From NCBI GenBank assembly GCA_009741485.1, contig CM019236.1, positions 50,943,403 through 51,007,402 on the forward strand: a stretch of DNA of 64,000 nucleotides, read 5' to 3'. This DNA is from Malurus cyaneus samueli. Its lineage: Eukaryota > Chordata > Aves > Passeriformes > Maluridae. Under the pieces are notes generated by a model that worked only from the letters and a program-made list of their open reading frames with translations, made no database searches and had not been told where the DNA came from. How positions within the stretch are numbered: position 1 is the stretch's first letter; each line of letters starts with the position of its first letter. This document shows positions 1 to 13,287 of the stretch, piece by piece. Position numbers and translations under genes: made by a program.

Positions 1-2722
1 TTTTAATAGCTTTCTGCAATGCTTCCAAGGAAAATTATGCCCCCAAATTCTGGTGTTTCAAGGACAGTTTTTTTCATTTACACTTTTTTTCCTGACTGCT
101 AACTCTCCTCTATTACTGTGAGATTTAAACCTGATAGAACTTTGTTTCTTCCAATGTTATCTCATCTTTAATTTACTTATGTCTAATGAGCTGTGAGTTC
201 TGATTCCAGGATTAGGGGATGCAGAGTATGTTTCTAGTGTACTGTAAGAGCTGAAGTTGGCACTAACATTTCCTGTGACTGGAAGACAAAAGAGCATTTT
301 TCTCTCCTGCACTGATTTCACAAAGCTTGTATGAATTGACTACCACTATGAGAGAGGTTATTTAAAAAGGTTGATGATCTCAAACTATTGAAAAACTCTA
401 TTATGCACTGTTAGGACAAGACCTGCAGTAGGTGCTGTAGTAGAGAGATTATTGCAGATATTTGCCTACTGCAGGGGATTCTTACATGAGGTCAAAACTG
501 TGTTTCTTTTTTACTCTATTGCTTACTTCACAGATTCTGAGGCACATAAAATGAAGTGAGAAAAAGCTGTGACTGTTGTGCTACTATGAGTAACTGGAGA
601 GAAAAATACAAGTTTTCTGGGGAATGATTAATTAAGAGAACAGGTCCAAGACATAAGTGAGACGTGATCTGCAGGCTGCTGACGGTTGTGAGCAGGACTG
701 ATGGCTTATCGCAGAGCGAAGGAAATGTTACTCTCATGTGCTCAAGGGCTCTTCTCTCCCAGCTGTTCGTCAGTTCCCGTCCTCCGCAGTCAAACTCCTC
801 CAGAGTTTGGAGCAGGCGATGCCAGCAGAGGGAGCAGGCAGCACACCGGAGCGGGGCTGGCTCTGCCAAGCCTGTTCTGCTGCCCGGCTTGCACCGAGAT
901 CTTTCTCTGCTTAGAGCAGCGATCAAATGTGGGATAGAGTGAGATAACCAGGTTCCCGGCAATTTAAAAATCTCTGTCTGTGCCTTGCACCTCGCACCTC
1001 CTTTACCTCGCTCCTAGTATAAAGTATCTGTCCAGAGCAGGAATGTACTTTGAGGTGAACAGAGCCTTTCCTTACTTGAACCACTGAAATAATCAGTGAG
1101 AGTAATGTTTTATTGTCAGGGAGAGACTTGACTTGGAAGAGCATTAGCCAGGATGCATAAAACTTTGACAAAAATCAAACCCAGTGAATCTTCAGATAAT
1201 TTCCGTGTAATATCCATATAGTCTATATAATGGAGTTGCTTAATCTTAGTTCTGTGCAGAGCTCTGTCCTGGAGTAAGGTGTTACTTTGTAGAGCAAAGT
1301 TAAGCTCTACCTAACTGAATAAAACTGGCTCAAGAAATAATACCTAGAGTCAGTATCTTTTACTGGCATGGGCTGTAGCTCTGCTTCCCACCATTTCTAC
1401 CAGGGGCTGAGAATAAGACCTTGCCAACTGTCTGGAGACAGTGTCACACCTCTTAAGAAAGGTTTACCTGCAGAAAGTTTTATCAGTGGGGTCCATGCAT
1501 CAACCTGAAGTTACCTTAGGGGAAAGAGAAAAAAAAGAGAAGGAAGTGCCTGACAACCTGCCAGCCAGAAGCAAAGCAATGTGGCCCCCAGAAGTGGCCT
1601 CCAATGTGGCGTCCCTTCCAGAGTCAGCAAGTGGTGAAGATGAGGAAGGTGACTATAATTAGCCTTGTCAAGATTTCTCCTCTGTTAACTCTGCCCTAAG
1701 CATTAGGACGCAGCCAAGCTACCTCTTGACTGTTCCTGTATATGATGCTGTCAGTGCTGACAGGATCACATTTAACCAGTCACAGGTGGTGTGTGTCAGT
1801 CACTCCATTTTGTGTGTATTTATGACTGATAATGCTTATGGGTAATTTACATTATTATTATCTACTTTTCTTTTTGCTAACTCTTGTTTTCCCCCTAATA
1901 CAAACTAAAGTTACAAACCAGATACAAGGAGAAAAAAGATGAGATTCTCAGACTATGAGCAATAACTTTCTATGAGAACCCACTGAGATTTGCAAGTGGT
2001 AGGCCAAGGCAAAATATGGGGAGAAGGGAGAAAGACTGACATAGCAGCTCAGGTGGAAGGCTGCAGGGCTGCAAGTGATAGCTGAGTCCTACAGAAGGGC
2101 ACACAGAAGGCACTTGGCATTGCAAAGGTGAAGCCACTTGTGCATGTCTGAGTGCAGCAGTTGATGTGTCTGGCATTTGCTACTCAGTGCTGAAAGAGGG
2201 ATTATGGAATGAAATTGTGATCATAGGATTTGTCTGGGAAGCCTACACATTAGAACCTAGCAGAAAAATTCACACACTGTTTCATCATGGCATGGTTGAG
2301 CTTAAGCTCTATGGTTGGCTCACTAGAAAGTGAAGCAAAGAAGGAAAAGTGAGTTCTCTCTAATTTCCTGAATGCAAACAGTAATTCTGAGCTTGTTTCC
2401 CTGTTCTCACTTTCTCCCATTGAAAGGAGCTACATGGTGTGAGCAACAACTCTGAAAGCAGACCTTTTCATCAGTGGTTAAAGTTTTGGTTGTGTGAGAA
2501 AAGTACAATATCATTGTCTTCAGTTGTGATCTTTGTCACAGCTGAGGTTGTGAGTATGTGTAAGATGTAGTATTGGGTGAATAAATAACATTAAATCAGT
2601 GTGTTGGATTTTTTTTAACCAAGAAACATAGTTCATACTATTCATAATATTGCGTCCGGAAGGGTGTTGTCAGATATTTCTTTATCTAGAGCTTGCCATT
2701 TATCGTTTACTAACTATAAATA

Positions 2723-2744
2723 GTAAGCTATATATATAGCTTAC
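2723..2744. repeat. perfect 22-bp palindrome
   Basis: The left half is GTAAGCTATAT and the right half is its exact reverse complement, so the site is a perfect palindrome with an AT core. A second short inverted pair (TTACTA at 2706-2711 and TAGTAA at 2721-2726) overlaps its left edge. This may be chance in AT-rich DNA, or a cruciform-prone site. Confidence 0.85.
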
Positions 2745-5347
2745 CATTTCTACTAAGCAACTGAATGTGATAGAGGGGAATTTGGTGATCCAGACTTTAC
2801 TGTAAAAGCAGTGTCTAGGTCACATCTATTTATTGAAACAGGTCTTTCAAGCTTCAAAATTTAGAGGCCAGAAGGGGAGGGAATAAAATAATACCATGGT
2901 TGCCTCAACCCAAATTGGGAGAAAACACTGCCTCAGTTGATTATTTTCTTTTCCAGAGGAATAAATGTTCCTGTGACAGTGACAGTCAGATTTATCTTAA
3001 TTAAATAATGCTTCATCTTCATGTTTACAACCTTGTCTGCTGTTATTCTCTTTTCATTGAAGAAAAGGAGATTCCCCCAAAGACACAACACCTGAGACAC
3101 TGATGTCAGCCTTATACAGACAGGCATGAAAGGTTGAAAATAGCCCCAAGGTTTCTGTGGCAGAAATCTGGGCAGCCCCAGGATTTCTGTGGTAGCTGCT
3201 ATGTGACTCCAGTTCTGTTGTTGCAAAGATTTCCCCACCGTCCATATTTTTGTGTTTGCCTCTGTAAGGCACCCTGTGAAATAGGAGTTCTGACCTCACA
3301 GCCCATCCTTAAGAGGGGAACAGAAATGGATGCACAGTGGCTCTGCTACAGCATTCATGTGTCATTTGCAGAGATTCACCCCCTTTTCAGAGCCTAGGAA
3401 ATCAGCTAGCAGTGTGAGTGGGTGGAGAGCATGAACCAGTTATGTTTCAGAGCCACTCTCTCTGTTCTAAAGGACATTAAGGAATAACTTGAGGCCACTG
3501 GCCAGAGACCAAAGCATTATGGTTTCTTAGACATAGAAACAGCTCATTGTCCTTATCCTGTACACAGAAATTGCACGCTATACATTCAGCCAAATCTCCC
3601 TCATATAATTAACACACACTTATAGTGCCAAGTTTCCTTCTTGCTTTCAAGTGAGCTTCTTGATGAGCTGTTTTTACACAATTTAACCATACTCATTATT
3701 CAGGCTTTTGTTTCAATTGCTCTGCTTTACCTGTATATTTCATGCGAGACCTGACACTCAAATGCTGTTAAGGACACATACATCCTATTCCACCAAAACC
3801 CACAGGAATTTATAACAAAACAGAGTTGTGTGGTGACAGCTCTGAAAACACACAGCCTGGATTCTCAAGGGTATTTCAAGTCTCTGGTGAGGCAGTATAG
3901 AATTTCCAAAGGCACTTTGTGGACCGATCTTCATGTACCTTTTTCTACTTAATTAATGTTAACATTAATAATTGCAGCCTAGTAACAAAAACTTAACACA
4001 GGGAGGACCAGCAGGAAGTTAGTTTTGCTCTGATATGCTTGGGTGTAAATGTGAAGTATCCTAGTGATGTCTGCACTGCATTCTTCAGCGTCATGTACAT
4101 GTGAAGGAAAGGTAGCTGCCAAATGTGACAATCTGGGGTTCTCAGCGGAGAAAACTAACAGGTACTTCTGTCAGTTTGTTAGCTGCCCCAGACAGTGTAT
4201 GAAAAATGTAGAACTGGCCTAAAGGCTAGGTGCTTTTCCTGGGCATTACCATCTCTCTAAACTTTTGTAAGCTGTTATCTGTTTTGCATTTCATCAATCA
4301 CACTCTTACCGACTTTGATCCTAGCTCTGACCTGAAGTTAGGCATTTTGTTGCGCTGGGTTGTTTGTTTGTTTTTTTTTGTTTTTTTTTTTTTTGGTTGG
4401 GTTTTTTTTAAGTTGATGAATAACTGCAGTCATAACAAATCACATAGTGACTGTGAGTTGGGTGGTCTTTAGTGCTGGTACTCCCCAACGTTCCTTCAGG
4501 ATGTCCACAGGAAAATGAGCATCCCATCATGTGTGCTATAGGCTGGGTGTTGAACATCCAAGGGGAGTTTGAAAAGGGTAGGGGTTTTCTGGTAATCTAG
4601 TGATTACTGGAAAAAGACAAAACATTTGCAGTGCATTATGGTGATTGAATCCCTGCTCTTCTACTTTGGAAACAAGCTCAGTACACTCCTTGCCTGGTCA
4701 TCAATTTAATTCAGTCTGGTGTTTCCTACATGACCAGAAAAACACCTGCTCAAGCACTTGCATAAGTCTACCCTGCCCTGGTCAGGCAGAGCAGTATTTG
4801 CTACACCTATTTTAGCAATCCAGTAGAGAGATTGCCAGCAGTCCAGGAGGCTGAACCAGAAGACCACTGTACTCAAGCTTTTCTATTTGAATCCGGCTCC
4901 TTGTGGTCTTGCGTCCCATTGGTGCCCCAGAATGTGCCTTCCTCTCCTGTGGATCCTTCTAGTGCCCTTGTTCCTGAGCTATGGAGCAGAGATATAGGGT
5001 CAGTGTTAAAAGCAGGATTCCTAGTGTTGAAATACTGTTGGGCCGGGTGCAGCTGAATGCTGTGGTGAATGACAGAGCTGAAGGACCATGGTCTACTAAA
5101 GGTGAGTTTGTTCTGAAATCTTCTCCACAAGTGACAAAATCTTATGGCATCGAGCGGTGCCCCCACAAGTAATGGACTGGCAGGTAAATCAAGGACAAAT
5201 TAACCAGCTGTGCTTTGCTTTGAAATGTTGTGTGTATTTAATTACAGATATTCCAGGAATGCAGATATGATGCTTCACAGATTTTGCTTTTAAGACCTTT
5301 CCTTACATAAAGAGAAGGTGTGGGGTGTGAGGGAGAAGTTGCCTACT

Positions 5348-5389
5348 TGATCTTCCTCATTAAGGACCTGATCTTCCTCATTCTTAAAC
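5348..5389 (+). repeat. 21-bp tandem duplication
   Basis: Two adjacent copies (5348-5368 and 5369-5389) share the core TGATCTTCCTCATT, then diverge in the last third. It is a small slippage-type duplication with no function apparent. Confidence 0.75.
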
Positions 5390-8300
5390 AAATAGATCAT
5401 GTTCTGATACTGCTTTGCCATGCCTTAGTAAATGCATTTGCTTTTCAAACAGTTCCAGTGTTTTCTATAGGAAACCTAAAAAAACCCAGTAGACAAGCAA
5501 CTTACTCACTTCCATATTTATCTGCAATTTTCCAAGGAAATTCCCAAAACCAGCATACCAGAAAACTGGGGTTCACAGTTAATGGCTTTTATTTTAACCC
5601 TGCACCCCACTTCACCTCTGCTACACTGCTACTGAAAACACAGGGATACAAAGCCCTCTGCATGGTCATGAGAGGCCTCTGCCTCCTTATTTACTTATCA
5701 CCAGCATCCCTGGAGTGTGTTGCAATACCCCAGCTCCACTTGTCACACTGGTTCTCTGCAGATCAGACCATTTGTCTTCCTGCAGGTACGGAAGCCTCCA
5801 CCCACCTTGGCTTTCAGTTCTCAAACCTGGGTGTTTGTAAGCTGTGCCTGCCCCACACCTGTTGCTCTGCCCTTCCAGAGCACTGTTGTCTAACAAGGGA
5901 ACCAGCCCTCAATACTGATTTGCAGACACCCATTTCTCACCAAGCCCTTGCACCCAGAGAAGTGTGTGAGCAAAGTGGGTCTAGCTAATGTTTAATACTC
6001 TGAGAGGGGACTGCAGGAGTGTTCCAGATTGACACACAGGCTTTTGGGGTGAGAAGCTGGCTCCCCAGGTTTTTTGTGCTCATTCCTTTGCAATAGGTGT
6101 TGAGGTGGAGGAAGCCTCAGCGAAGAACCAGCTGTCTGCCTGCATGCTGGAAGGCTGCCTGAAACAGGCTTCCCTCAATGTTAGAGAGGAGGAAGAGGCA
6201 GTGTGGGACACCACAAGGTTTAACAGGCACTGAGCTCTTCTAGGACTTTTTGGGATGTTCCAGATACTACTCTCTCCGTGCTCCAGCTGACTAATGGAGT
6301 AATGTCTTGCTTGGATCACAACAAATGAAGTCTAAAATGGAAGATAAATCTTTTAACTCACACTGCTTTTTCAAGGGGTTGCCTTTTTCAGGAAGATATT
6401 GGTTATGCTGGGAATTTTTCTTGACTCAAAAGGGGTTCCAGGCTAACTTCTTGCACTGCAGGAGCTGGTTTGATTAGGCACCCTTTCCTCGGAGGAACAT
6501 ACCTCTGAAAAACACAGCAAATTATTCACACTGTGATGAGACACTAGTTGTCATCTGCATTTGGATGGTGCCAGCCATGATCAGCAGCCCTTGGAGCAGA
6601 CATGCCAATGGCAGTTGGTGGGGAACTGCAAAAAAAAAAAAAAAAAGCCAGTTGTGGGCATGGTCTGATTATGCCCCTCTTCCTGAGACACGATCAGTTC
6701 TGATTTCAAATCTACACCTGGTCAAACAGACATTCTTGATCTTTCTCATTCTTCATTCTCATCTCAGCTGCTCTTGTGGTAGGTCCTTTGTGTATGGCCT
6801 GCTTTCTGCTAAAAAAAAAAAAAAGTATTTTTGATTTTGTCTGCCTTCCTCTCAGCCTGTTCATCACCTCCCAGGGCAGCTTCCCTCCTGCTTCTGGCAC
6901 CAGGTCAGGCTCATGATCAGTGGAGAGTCTGTGTGGGTGCTGGCACACCCTGCTCAGCTGGGCAGGAGAGAGCAAGCATGGCTGAGGCACCAACTGTGGG
7001 ATGTAACCCACTCATGGCTTCCTTGCTGAGTCAAGCGCAGGGCACAGCCTGGTAGCAGAAACTCAGCAATCCCAGCTAACCTGTCAGACCTGCACAAATG
7101 GGGCACTGGGCCAGCTGGTGCATATCATATCTCACAGAGGACTTCCCTGGGAAAAGCCAGGCTTTGCTGTGTTCATGCTTGACCAGTGTGGTGCTGGATG
7201 GGTGCTGGGGAAGCTGAACAGTTCTTAACAAAACCATGTGGTCACTTGGTGTCTGCATGTTTTCTGTGAGGTAGTATCATCTGTGCTCTGATGTCTCTGT
7301 CACTTGCCATGATCTTTGGGCCTCTTTGCAAGCAGGCAGTCAGGTGTTCCCAAACAGGAAAGCAGCAATTCCTGTCCCTCCTGTTTGGCAGCTTGTACAC
7401 CCCTATTTCACAGCCAGTGTATCTCTGCAGAAGGTTCAGTTCTTGTGGCATCTGCAATGCTTTTACCCATTGTTTTTGGCCTACTCTGGCATGGGTGTTA
7501 ATGGATTGGCAGGCTGTCCAGGCGTATTGGCAAGGAGAGCATGAGCTGCCACTGAGCACTGTGAGCCCCAGCTTTCCTAGCACTGCCATCTGGAGTGAGA
7601 CAATTCACCCTTGCCACACAGCCTGATATGGTTGATAAAGGGTCCTAGCACACAGTTTAGTGAATTGCCAGAGGTCACAGAATAAAATCCACACTAGCTC
7701 TGGGATGAGGATGTGATCCACTTTCCTTAGCCCTCTGCATTAGTGACAGGACCCTGCTGCTCACCTGAGCATGTGGACATGTGGACCTTCTATGGAGGGA
7801 TGCTCAGCACCTCCAGCAGGTGTCGATGCCAACCAAGACATGTGTCTGGATGTGTTTTATTCCAAGTGAGGAATAGGAGGAGAAATGACCAGCAGTAACA
7901 CCTCCTCACCACAGGAGTCATTTGGCTTTGCAGAGGCAGGACAGTCTTTCTGTCCATCTGTCTCTCCACCCTGCAGCAGCCAGCACAGTCCTGTCAGGTC
8001 AATACCAGCAGCTTTTCTTCCTGGAGAAAACCTTGCTTTCCTGCTTGGGGACACTGGCACAGATGATCACTGCCCTCCCAGGGCAGTTACTAATACAGGC
8101 AGTAAGCTAAAATGAGCTCATCCAGAATTGCAGTTCTGTGCTGAAGTGCTGGGGACCTTACGCTAGGCTTAGCTGAGCTCTTCAACAGAGCATATGGTAT
8201 GAAACAGGAACCTCTGTGATGCAATTACTGCCCTGTGTAGAACCTGTGATGATAATAGAGCACAATAATCAAGAAGTCGTGCCAGAGGTTTGCGAAGTAT

Positions 8301-9819
8301 TTTCAAATTCTCTTTTTAATTAATGAGTGTAAGTACTGCATTGACCCATGTCTGCTCCTAATAATGAATAAGTGAAGAAGGAGTAGAAAGAGGTGGGAGA
8401 GAAAGTGGGAGGAGGGTACACTTGGAGGCTACTTTGTCCTGTGACTACTGAAGTGCATGAGAAAAGTAGAGAAGAGCAAAGAAAGAATGCAAAGGAGTGA
8501 ACAAGACTGAAGACCACCGTGAAGAGCAGAGTCCTTGTGTTGCCTGACTGCAGATGATGTGCTTGATTGTAGGGCTGCCAGAGATGAGGGGTGTTTGGAA
8601 AGCAATCCTCTTCAGGAATTCCTTATTGTCATTTGTCAAAGTCTAACTATTTGGTCTTGAAAAAACAGTTCAGCAGCCCCAGCACAGGGGCAAACAGAAC
8701 ACTGGCTTCAACCAGTACAACCCATACAGCTTCTGACCATGGAGGTGTGTGTGATGGCCTGTGGGGTACTGTGGGAGCATATTCCTGAAAAGCAGCCCAT
8801 TCCTGTCCCTGGGAGGACTTTGTGAGCACAGAAAAGTCCAAGAAGATTGAGGTATTTTTCTTAATTTTCCCAGTGCTTTGACCACAGGTCCCCACAATAA
8901 AAGCAAAATGTGAAAGTAGAGTGTCGTACATTTGGAATAATTACTCCTTCTGTTTAAGGTTCTTCATCTTTAGGAACCTAACACTCAAACTTTGATTTTA
9001 AAGTATTGAAGACCTCTGCTGAGTTGCAGCACACAACCGTGACACCTTACCTAAAATATCAATAGCAGAAGGGATGGAAATCTTCCCTAGGCGAGGCTAA
9101 TGCTGCCACCAAATCCCCTTGCTGCATCACAGGCAAACCCAAAAAGAGCATTACTTTTGGCATGAATACACTTCCAGATTGCCTCCATTATACTCTTGTG
9201 TAAGCATTGTTGCCATCGTAGCTAGTAACATGTGTTAGCCCATTCAAGTTTTGCAAATGTTGGCATAAGGAAGATGAGGAAAGGAAACCTCTGGGGCATG
9301 AAGCAGCCGGCTTAGAAGGCTGATAGCCAGGCCTGTCTCCTTCTGGAGTGATGCAGGGTAAAAAAAGCCCAACTGAGGAGATGAGCACAGTTTGCTTTGG
9401 CATGTGCCATGCTTACTATGGGAGAACCAACACCCAGAGAAAATGATGCAAGCACACAGTGAGCCCTTTTGCAACTGATTAATTGCAAAAAATTTCCCAT
9501 TATGAGTAGTGTTGCTGATAGGGTCTCTAGTTACAAGCAAATCAAGAAAATTGTTTTTTTCATAACAGATAAATTACAGTTTTCATTGTCTTATTTACAG
9601 GCGCAGTGTGTGTGCGTGCATGTGTATATAGTCCACATAAAATTGGACCCCAGATAAAATTGGTGCTAGATACCTGTTTGAAAAAAAGTAACAGTAAATC
9701 GTGTTTCTGTATCTGTACAAAACAACCGAGTAGCAGCTGTTTGGACACACCTACTTTGAATAACTCAGCTGCTCTAGGATATCAGACCTCCACCAGAATA
9801 ATGAGAATGACATTTTTTT

Positions 9820-10059
9820 ATGTTGGCTGAGAACATGTTCCTTAGCGCTACAGCCCCGTTTCCCATGCGTGCGTTTCTCCCAGTTTTCACTCCTGCCCAC
9901 GGCAGCGCAGGGAACGCAGCTCCCGCTGCCTGTTTCCCGCAGAGGAGCACGGCGACCCCCCTCCGCCGCCCCACGGAGCTGCTCCGCCTGTCCCTGCGAG
10001 ACGGTCCTGGTGTCCAACCGCTGTCTCCAACGCCCGGGGCTGTCCCTCCGCGCGGTGCG
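9820..10059. other. GC-rich left flank of the minisatellite
   Basis: Base composition changes sharply from AT-rich to GC-rich at about 9840. This roughly 220-bp stretch leads into the minisatellite and is single copy in the window: the second array has no matching left flank and abuts homopolymer-rich sequence and the N gap instead. It may be the distal part of the CpG-rich promoter region. Confidence 0.5.
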
Positions 10060-11270
10060 GTCAGGTTCATGGACACTGCTGGCAGTGCTGTGCGGGTCGG
10101 GTGCAGGGTGCGATGGGACACTGCCTGCAGTGCGGTGCGGGGTGCGGGCGATGGGACACTGCCTGCAGTGCTGTGCGGGGTGCGGGGTGCCATGGGACAC
10201 GGCCTGCAGTGCTGTGCGGTGCGGGTGCCATGGACACTGCCTGCAGTGCTGTGCGGGTGCGGGTGCCATGGGACACTGCCTGCAGTGCTGTGCGGGGTGC
10301 GGGGTGCAGGGTGCCATGGGACACTGCCTGCAGTGCTGTGCGGGCGGGTGCAGGGTGCCATGGACACCGTCGCATGCTCGTGCGGGTGCGGGGTGCCATG
10401 GGACACTGCCGGTGCGGTGCTGTGCGGGGTGCGGGTGCCATGGGACACTGCCTGCAGTGGTGCGGTGCGGGGTGCGGGTGCCATGGGACACTGCCTGCAG
10501 TGCTGTGCGGGGTGCGAGGGTGCCATGGGACACTGCCTGCAGGGCTGTGCGGGGTGCGGGTGCAGGTGCCATGGGACACTGCCGCAGTGCTGTGCGGGGT
10601 GCAGGTGTGCCATGGGACACTGCCTGCAGTGCTGTGCGGGGTGCGGGGCAGCGGGCCATGGGACACGTGCCTGCAGTGCTGTGCGGGGTGCGGGTCCATG
10701 GGACACTGCCTGCGGTGCGGCGGTGCGGCGGGTGCCATGGGACACTGCCTGCGTGCTGTGCGGGCAGGGTGCCATGGGACACTGTCCAGCTGCGTGCGGG
10801 GTCGGGGGTGCCATGGACACTGCCTGCGTGCTGTGCGGGGTGCAGGGTGCCATGGGACACTGCCTGCATGTGCTGTGCGGGGTGCAGGGTGCCATGACAC
10901 TCGCTGATCGTCGTGGTGCGGGTGGCTGGCAGGGGGCATGGGACACTGCCTGCGCTCGGGTGCGGGGTGCGGGGTGCCATGGGACACTGCCTGCAGTGCT
11001 GTGCCGGCGTCGCATGGACACTGGCCTGCGCGTGCGGTGGTGCGGTAGGACCGCTCAGCGGGGTGCGGGGTGCCATGGGACACTCCTGCAGTGCTGTGCG
11101 GGGTGCGGGGTGCCATGGGACACTGCCTGCGGTGCTGTGCGGGGTGCGGGGTGCCATGGGACACTGCCTGCGTGCTGTGCGGGGTGCGTCCATGACACGC
11201 CTCGTGCGTCGGCGGGTGCGTGCCATGGGACACTGCCTGCGGCTGTGCGGTGCAGGGTGCCATGCACGCG
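10060..11270. repeat. GC-rich minisatellite, array copy 1 (noisy)
   Basis: About 28-30 tandem units of roughly 41 bp. Each has the order CCATGGGACACTGCCTGC, then AGTGCTGTGCGGGGTGCGG, with an optional extra 7-bp GGTGCGG or GGTGCAG. Units here vary greatly in length through single-base losses and short scrambled stretches (for example 10900-10960 and 11000-11060). The first unit carries GCGATGGG in place of GCCATGGG, as does the first unit of the cleaner array at 14376. Long open frames run through the array on both strands because the unit contains few stops; they are not genes. I read this as a low-accuracy rendering of the same locus as array copy 2. Confidence 0.9.
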
Positions 11271-11274
11271 CCGC

Positions 11275-12080
11275 GTGCGCGGCCAGCCGCCGTGTGGCGG
11301 TGTGCCATTCACACTTCCGCGGTGCGGGGGACCGGGCCGCGTTCCGGTGGCTGACAGAGCCGGGAGCCCGCCGCTGCCTCTCCGGCGCGGAGTACCACAC
11401 ACCCCCACACACCGCGGAGAGAGGAGAAGGAGAGAAAGGAGGAAGGGGGAGCGAGCGGCCCCCCCCCCCCGCCCATCCCCACGATGCCCGATCCCCTATC
11501 CATAGGCGGCGAATAGCACCGCTCCCCGCCCCGCGCTCCCACGGAGCACACCTGCAGGTACGTGACCCGCCCGCCGCCCCGTTGTGTGGAGCGTTGCGGT
11601 GCGTGTGGGCATCCAGCGCTGCCCGCCGCGGGGGGGCGATACTCCCGTCTGGCTCTCTGTCTTTTGTCGCGCCCAAGGCTCTCCGGGAGGAAGCTACGCA
11701 CTGCACGGCCCCCGGCCTGGTCGGAGCGCTGTGCAGTGGCGGGGCTCGTGTGCAATCCCCGGCTGCGCCGGGGGTGCGTGGAAGGACGGGGAGCAGCGGT
11801 GCCCGGTCAGTTTGGTTGTCACAACATACAGAGTAGAGTGAACCCTTGCCCGCGCTCAGCTCTTTGGCAAAGGAAAGACGACCCTGCACCCCCGCCCCCT
11901 CCCACCCCCAGCTCCGCTGAAATGAGTGACAGGCGCAGGGCTGTGGTTTGGGAAGCCGGGGCTCCGGCTGCACCGACAACGGGCCGGGCCAGTGCGTGCG
12001 GTGGTGGCCCCACGTAAGGTCGCCTGTTCTGCACTCTCCGCAGGAGGTCCCGAGGGGCCCTCTCGCCCCCAGCCAAAGCA
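11275..12080 (+). promoter_or_regulatory. CpG island with splice-donor-like site, copy 1
   Basis: This block is very rich in G+C and CpG and follows the minisatellite directly, as expected of a vertebrate housekeeping-type promoter with no TATA box. It includes an ETS-like CACTTCCGCGG near 11309, a purine-rich GAGAGGAGAAGG tract near 11415, and a C run at 11461-11470. A strong donor-like sequence CTGCAG/GTACGTGA ends a candidate non-coding exon at 11557 on the + strand; a weaker one lies at 12015 (CAC/GTAAGG). The nearest downstream coding exon on the same strand is KIAA1958 at 44711, so I infer this is its promoter and first non-coding exon. No transcript evidence is available. The same block recurs at 15690-16560. 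Confidence 0.6.
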
Positions 12081-12189
12081 GGCACTGAGTGAGCACGGGA
12101 AGCACCTCCTCATAACTGTGCTGCCAAACCGCTTGAACAGGTAGGAGCATTAAGGCAAGCCAGAAAACAGAAGCAAGCTTGGAAAGGAT

Positions 12190-13287
12190 GGTTAAGTGAG
12201 AAGGAAGAGGGTGAAAACGACGGAGAGATACATTGAACCTTGTGCAATTCAATTCCAGCCGTCAGACTGAGGGCCACGCTCCAGCCAGAGGAATAACTAT
12301 GACAGTTAAAACTCAGCTTCCATCTACAGTGTTAATGGCTAAAAATACCTCGTGAACACAGCTGGCAGTTCAGTAGTACTAGATGTAGAGTACGGCTATT
12401 TCCATTCAAGTGAATGAAGATCTGTCATAGAAACAAAACAATACACTCAGTAAGAATGACATCCCTATATGTGACTGGCTTTCAACATTTGAATTGTTAA
12501 TCCGTGAACTTTGCTTTTGACTGCCTTCTCCGCCATTCCCCCACTACCGTTCTCAAAAATACAACCTTTGACAGTGGTGTTGCAAAGCTAAAACTGTCAT
12601 AGATGCTGAAGCTTGACTGTGAACTGGCACAAACTAATGCTTTTAATTTTTCTGTTGATTTGAAGGGAAGTGGGACTAAGCACCTAGTGTGCTTGATAGC
12701 AGCAGTGAGAATTTGCATAAAACAAATTATGACATCCTTTTGCTGCATTCTGGATGACAGCTTTTCAGGTCAGGAGCTAGGCTTGTTTTTCGTAACTTTT
12801 TTCTTTTTTCTCTTTAAACAGAGTAATTCCAGAAGGTCTTTTCAGGTCAGGAGTGACCAGTTCCTCTTTCTCTCATGGCTTCTTCAGTTCTCTTCCATAT
12901 AATTTAGAGCTCAGACCAGCAGGGCTGTACTCACGTGGTAGTGCAATTAACCTGATAAACTCAGCCAGCACCATGCTGGGGCTGCACACCTGCCCCACAG
13001 CACATGTGCATGGTTTCAGACTGCTCCTGACTGACTGGCCTTACCAGAAGCTGGGTAAAATCACCCTGGGGGTCAAATCTGCCAGTTGTCTCAGGCTGTT
13101 TATTCAAACATAATTTCAGGCTTGGTTAAACCTGTTTTTGCCTACTTGTAAAGGCACACAAAAGTTGGAAATCACACAGTTCATGCACTCACCTACAGTC
13201 CTGTGCTGAGCCTGGTGCTCAACGTGGCTAGGTCATACCCAGAGCCTCTCTTCCCTTTTTGCCTATGGTTTTTAGCCAAAAGCTATT
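12190..13287. other. single-copy flank, copy 1, truncated by the gap
   Basis: About 1.1 kb of ordinary non-coding sequence after the CpG island. It matches 16640-17730 almost base for base, with scattered one-base indels and substitutions concentrated in homopolymers. This copy stops exactly at the N gap after AAAAGCTATT; the other copy continues past the same motif into unique DNA. No gene is visible. Confidence 0.9.

Larger units (their letters stand above)
1..9819. other. non-coding DNA, no gene recognised
   Basis: I see no exon, RNA gene or classifiable transposon here. The longest open frame (5320-5988, +, 222 codons) has no recognisable domain, low-complexity composition and no homologue I know, so I do not call it a gene. 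Visible small structures are A or T runs (about 4365-4395, 6629-6646, 6811-6824), a perfect 22-bp palindrome at 2723-2744, a 16-bp palindrome near 3954-3970, and a 21-bp tandem duplication at 5348-5389. About 740-960 is somewhat richer in CpG than its surroundings and could be a weak regulatory element, but nothing specific supports that. Confidence 0.6.

Noticed and set aside
5320..5988. 222-codon open frame on the + strand
   Set aside because: No recognisable domain, no supporting splice or promoter context, and composition like its non-coding surroundings.
9751..12252. Long minus-strand open frame of 833 codons and overlapping long frames on both strands
   Set aside because: They are produced by the minisatellite, whose unit has few stops in several frames. 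The peptide is a degenerate repeat of one short phrase and runs out into the CpG island.
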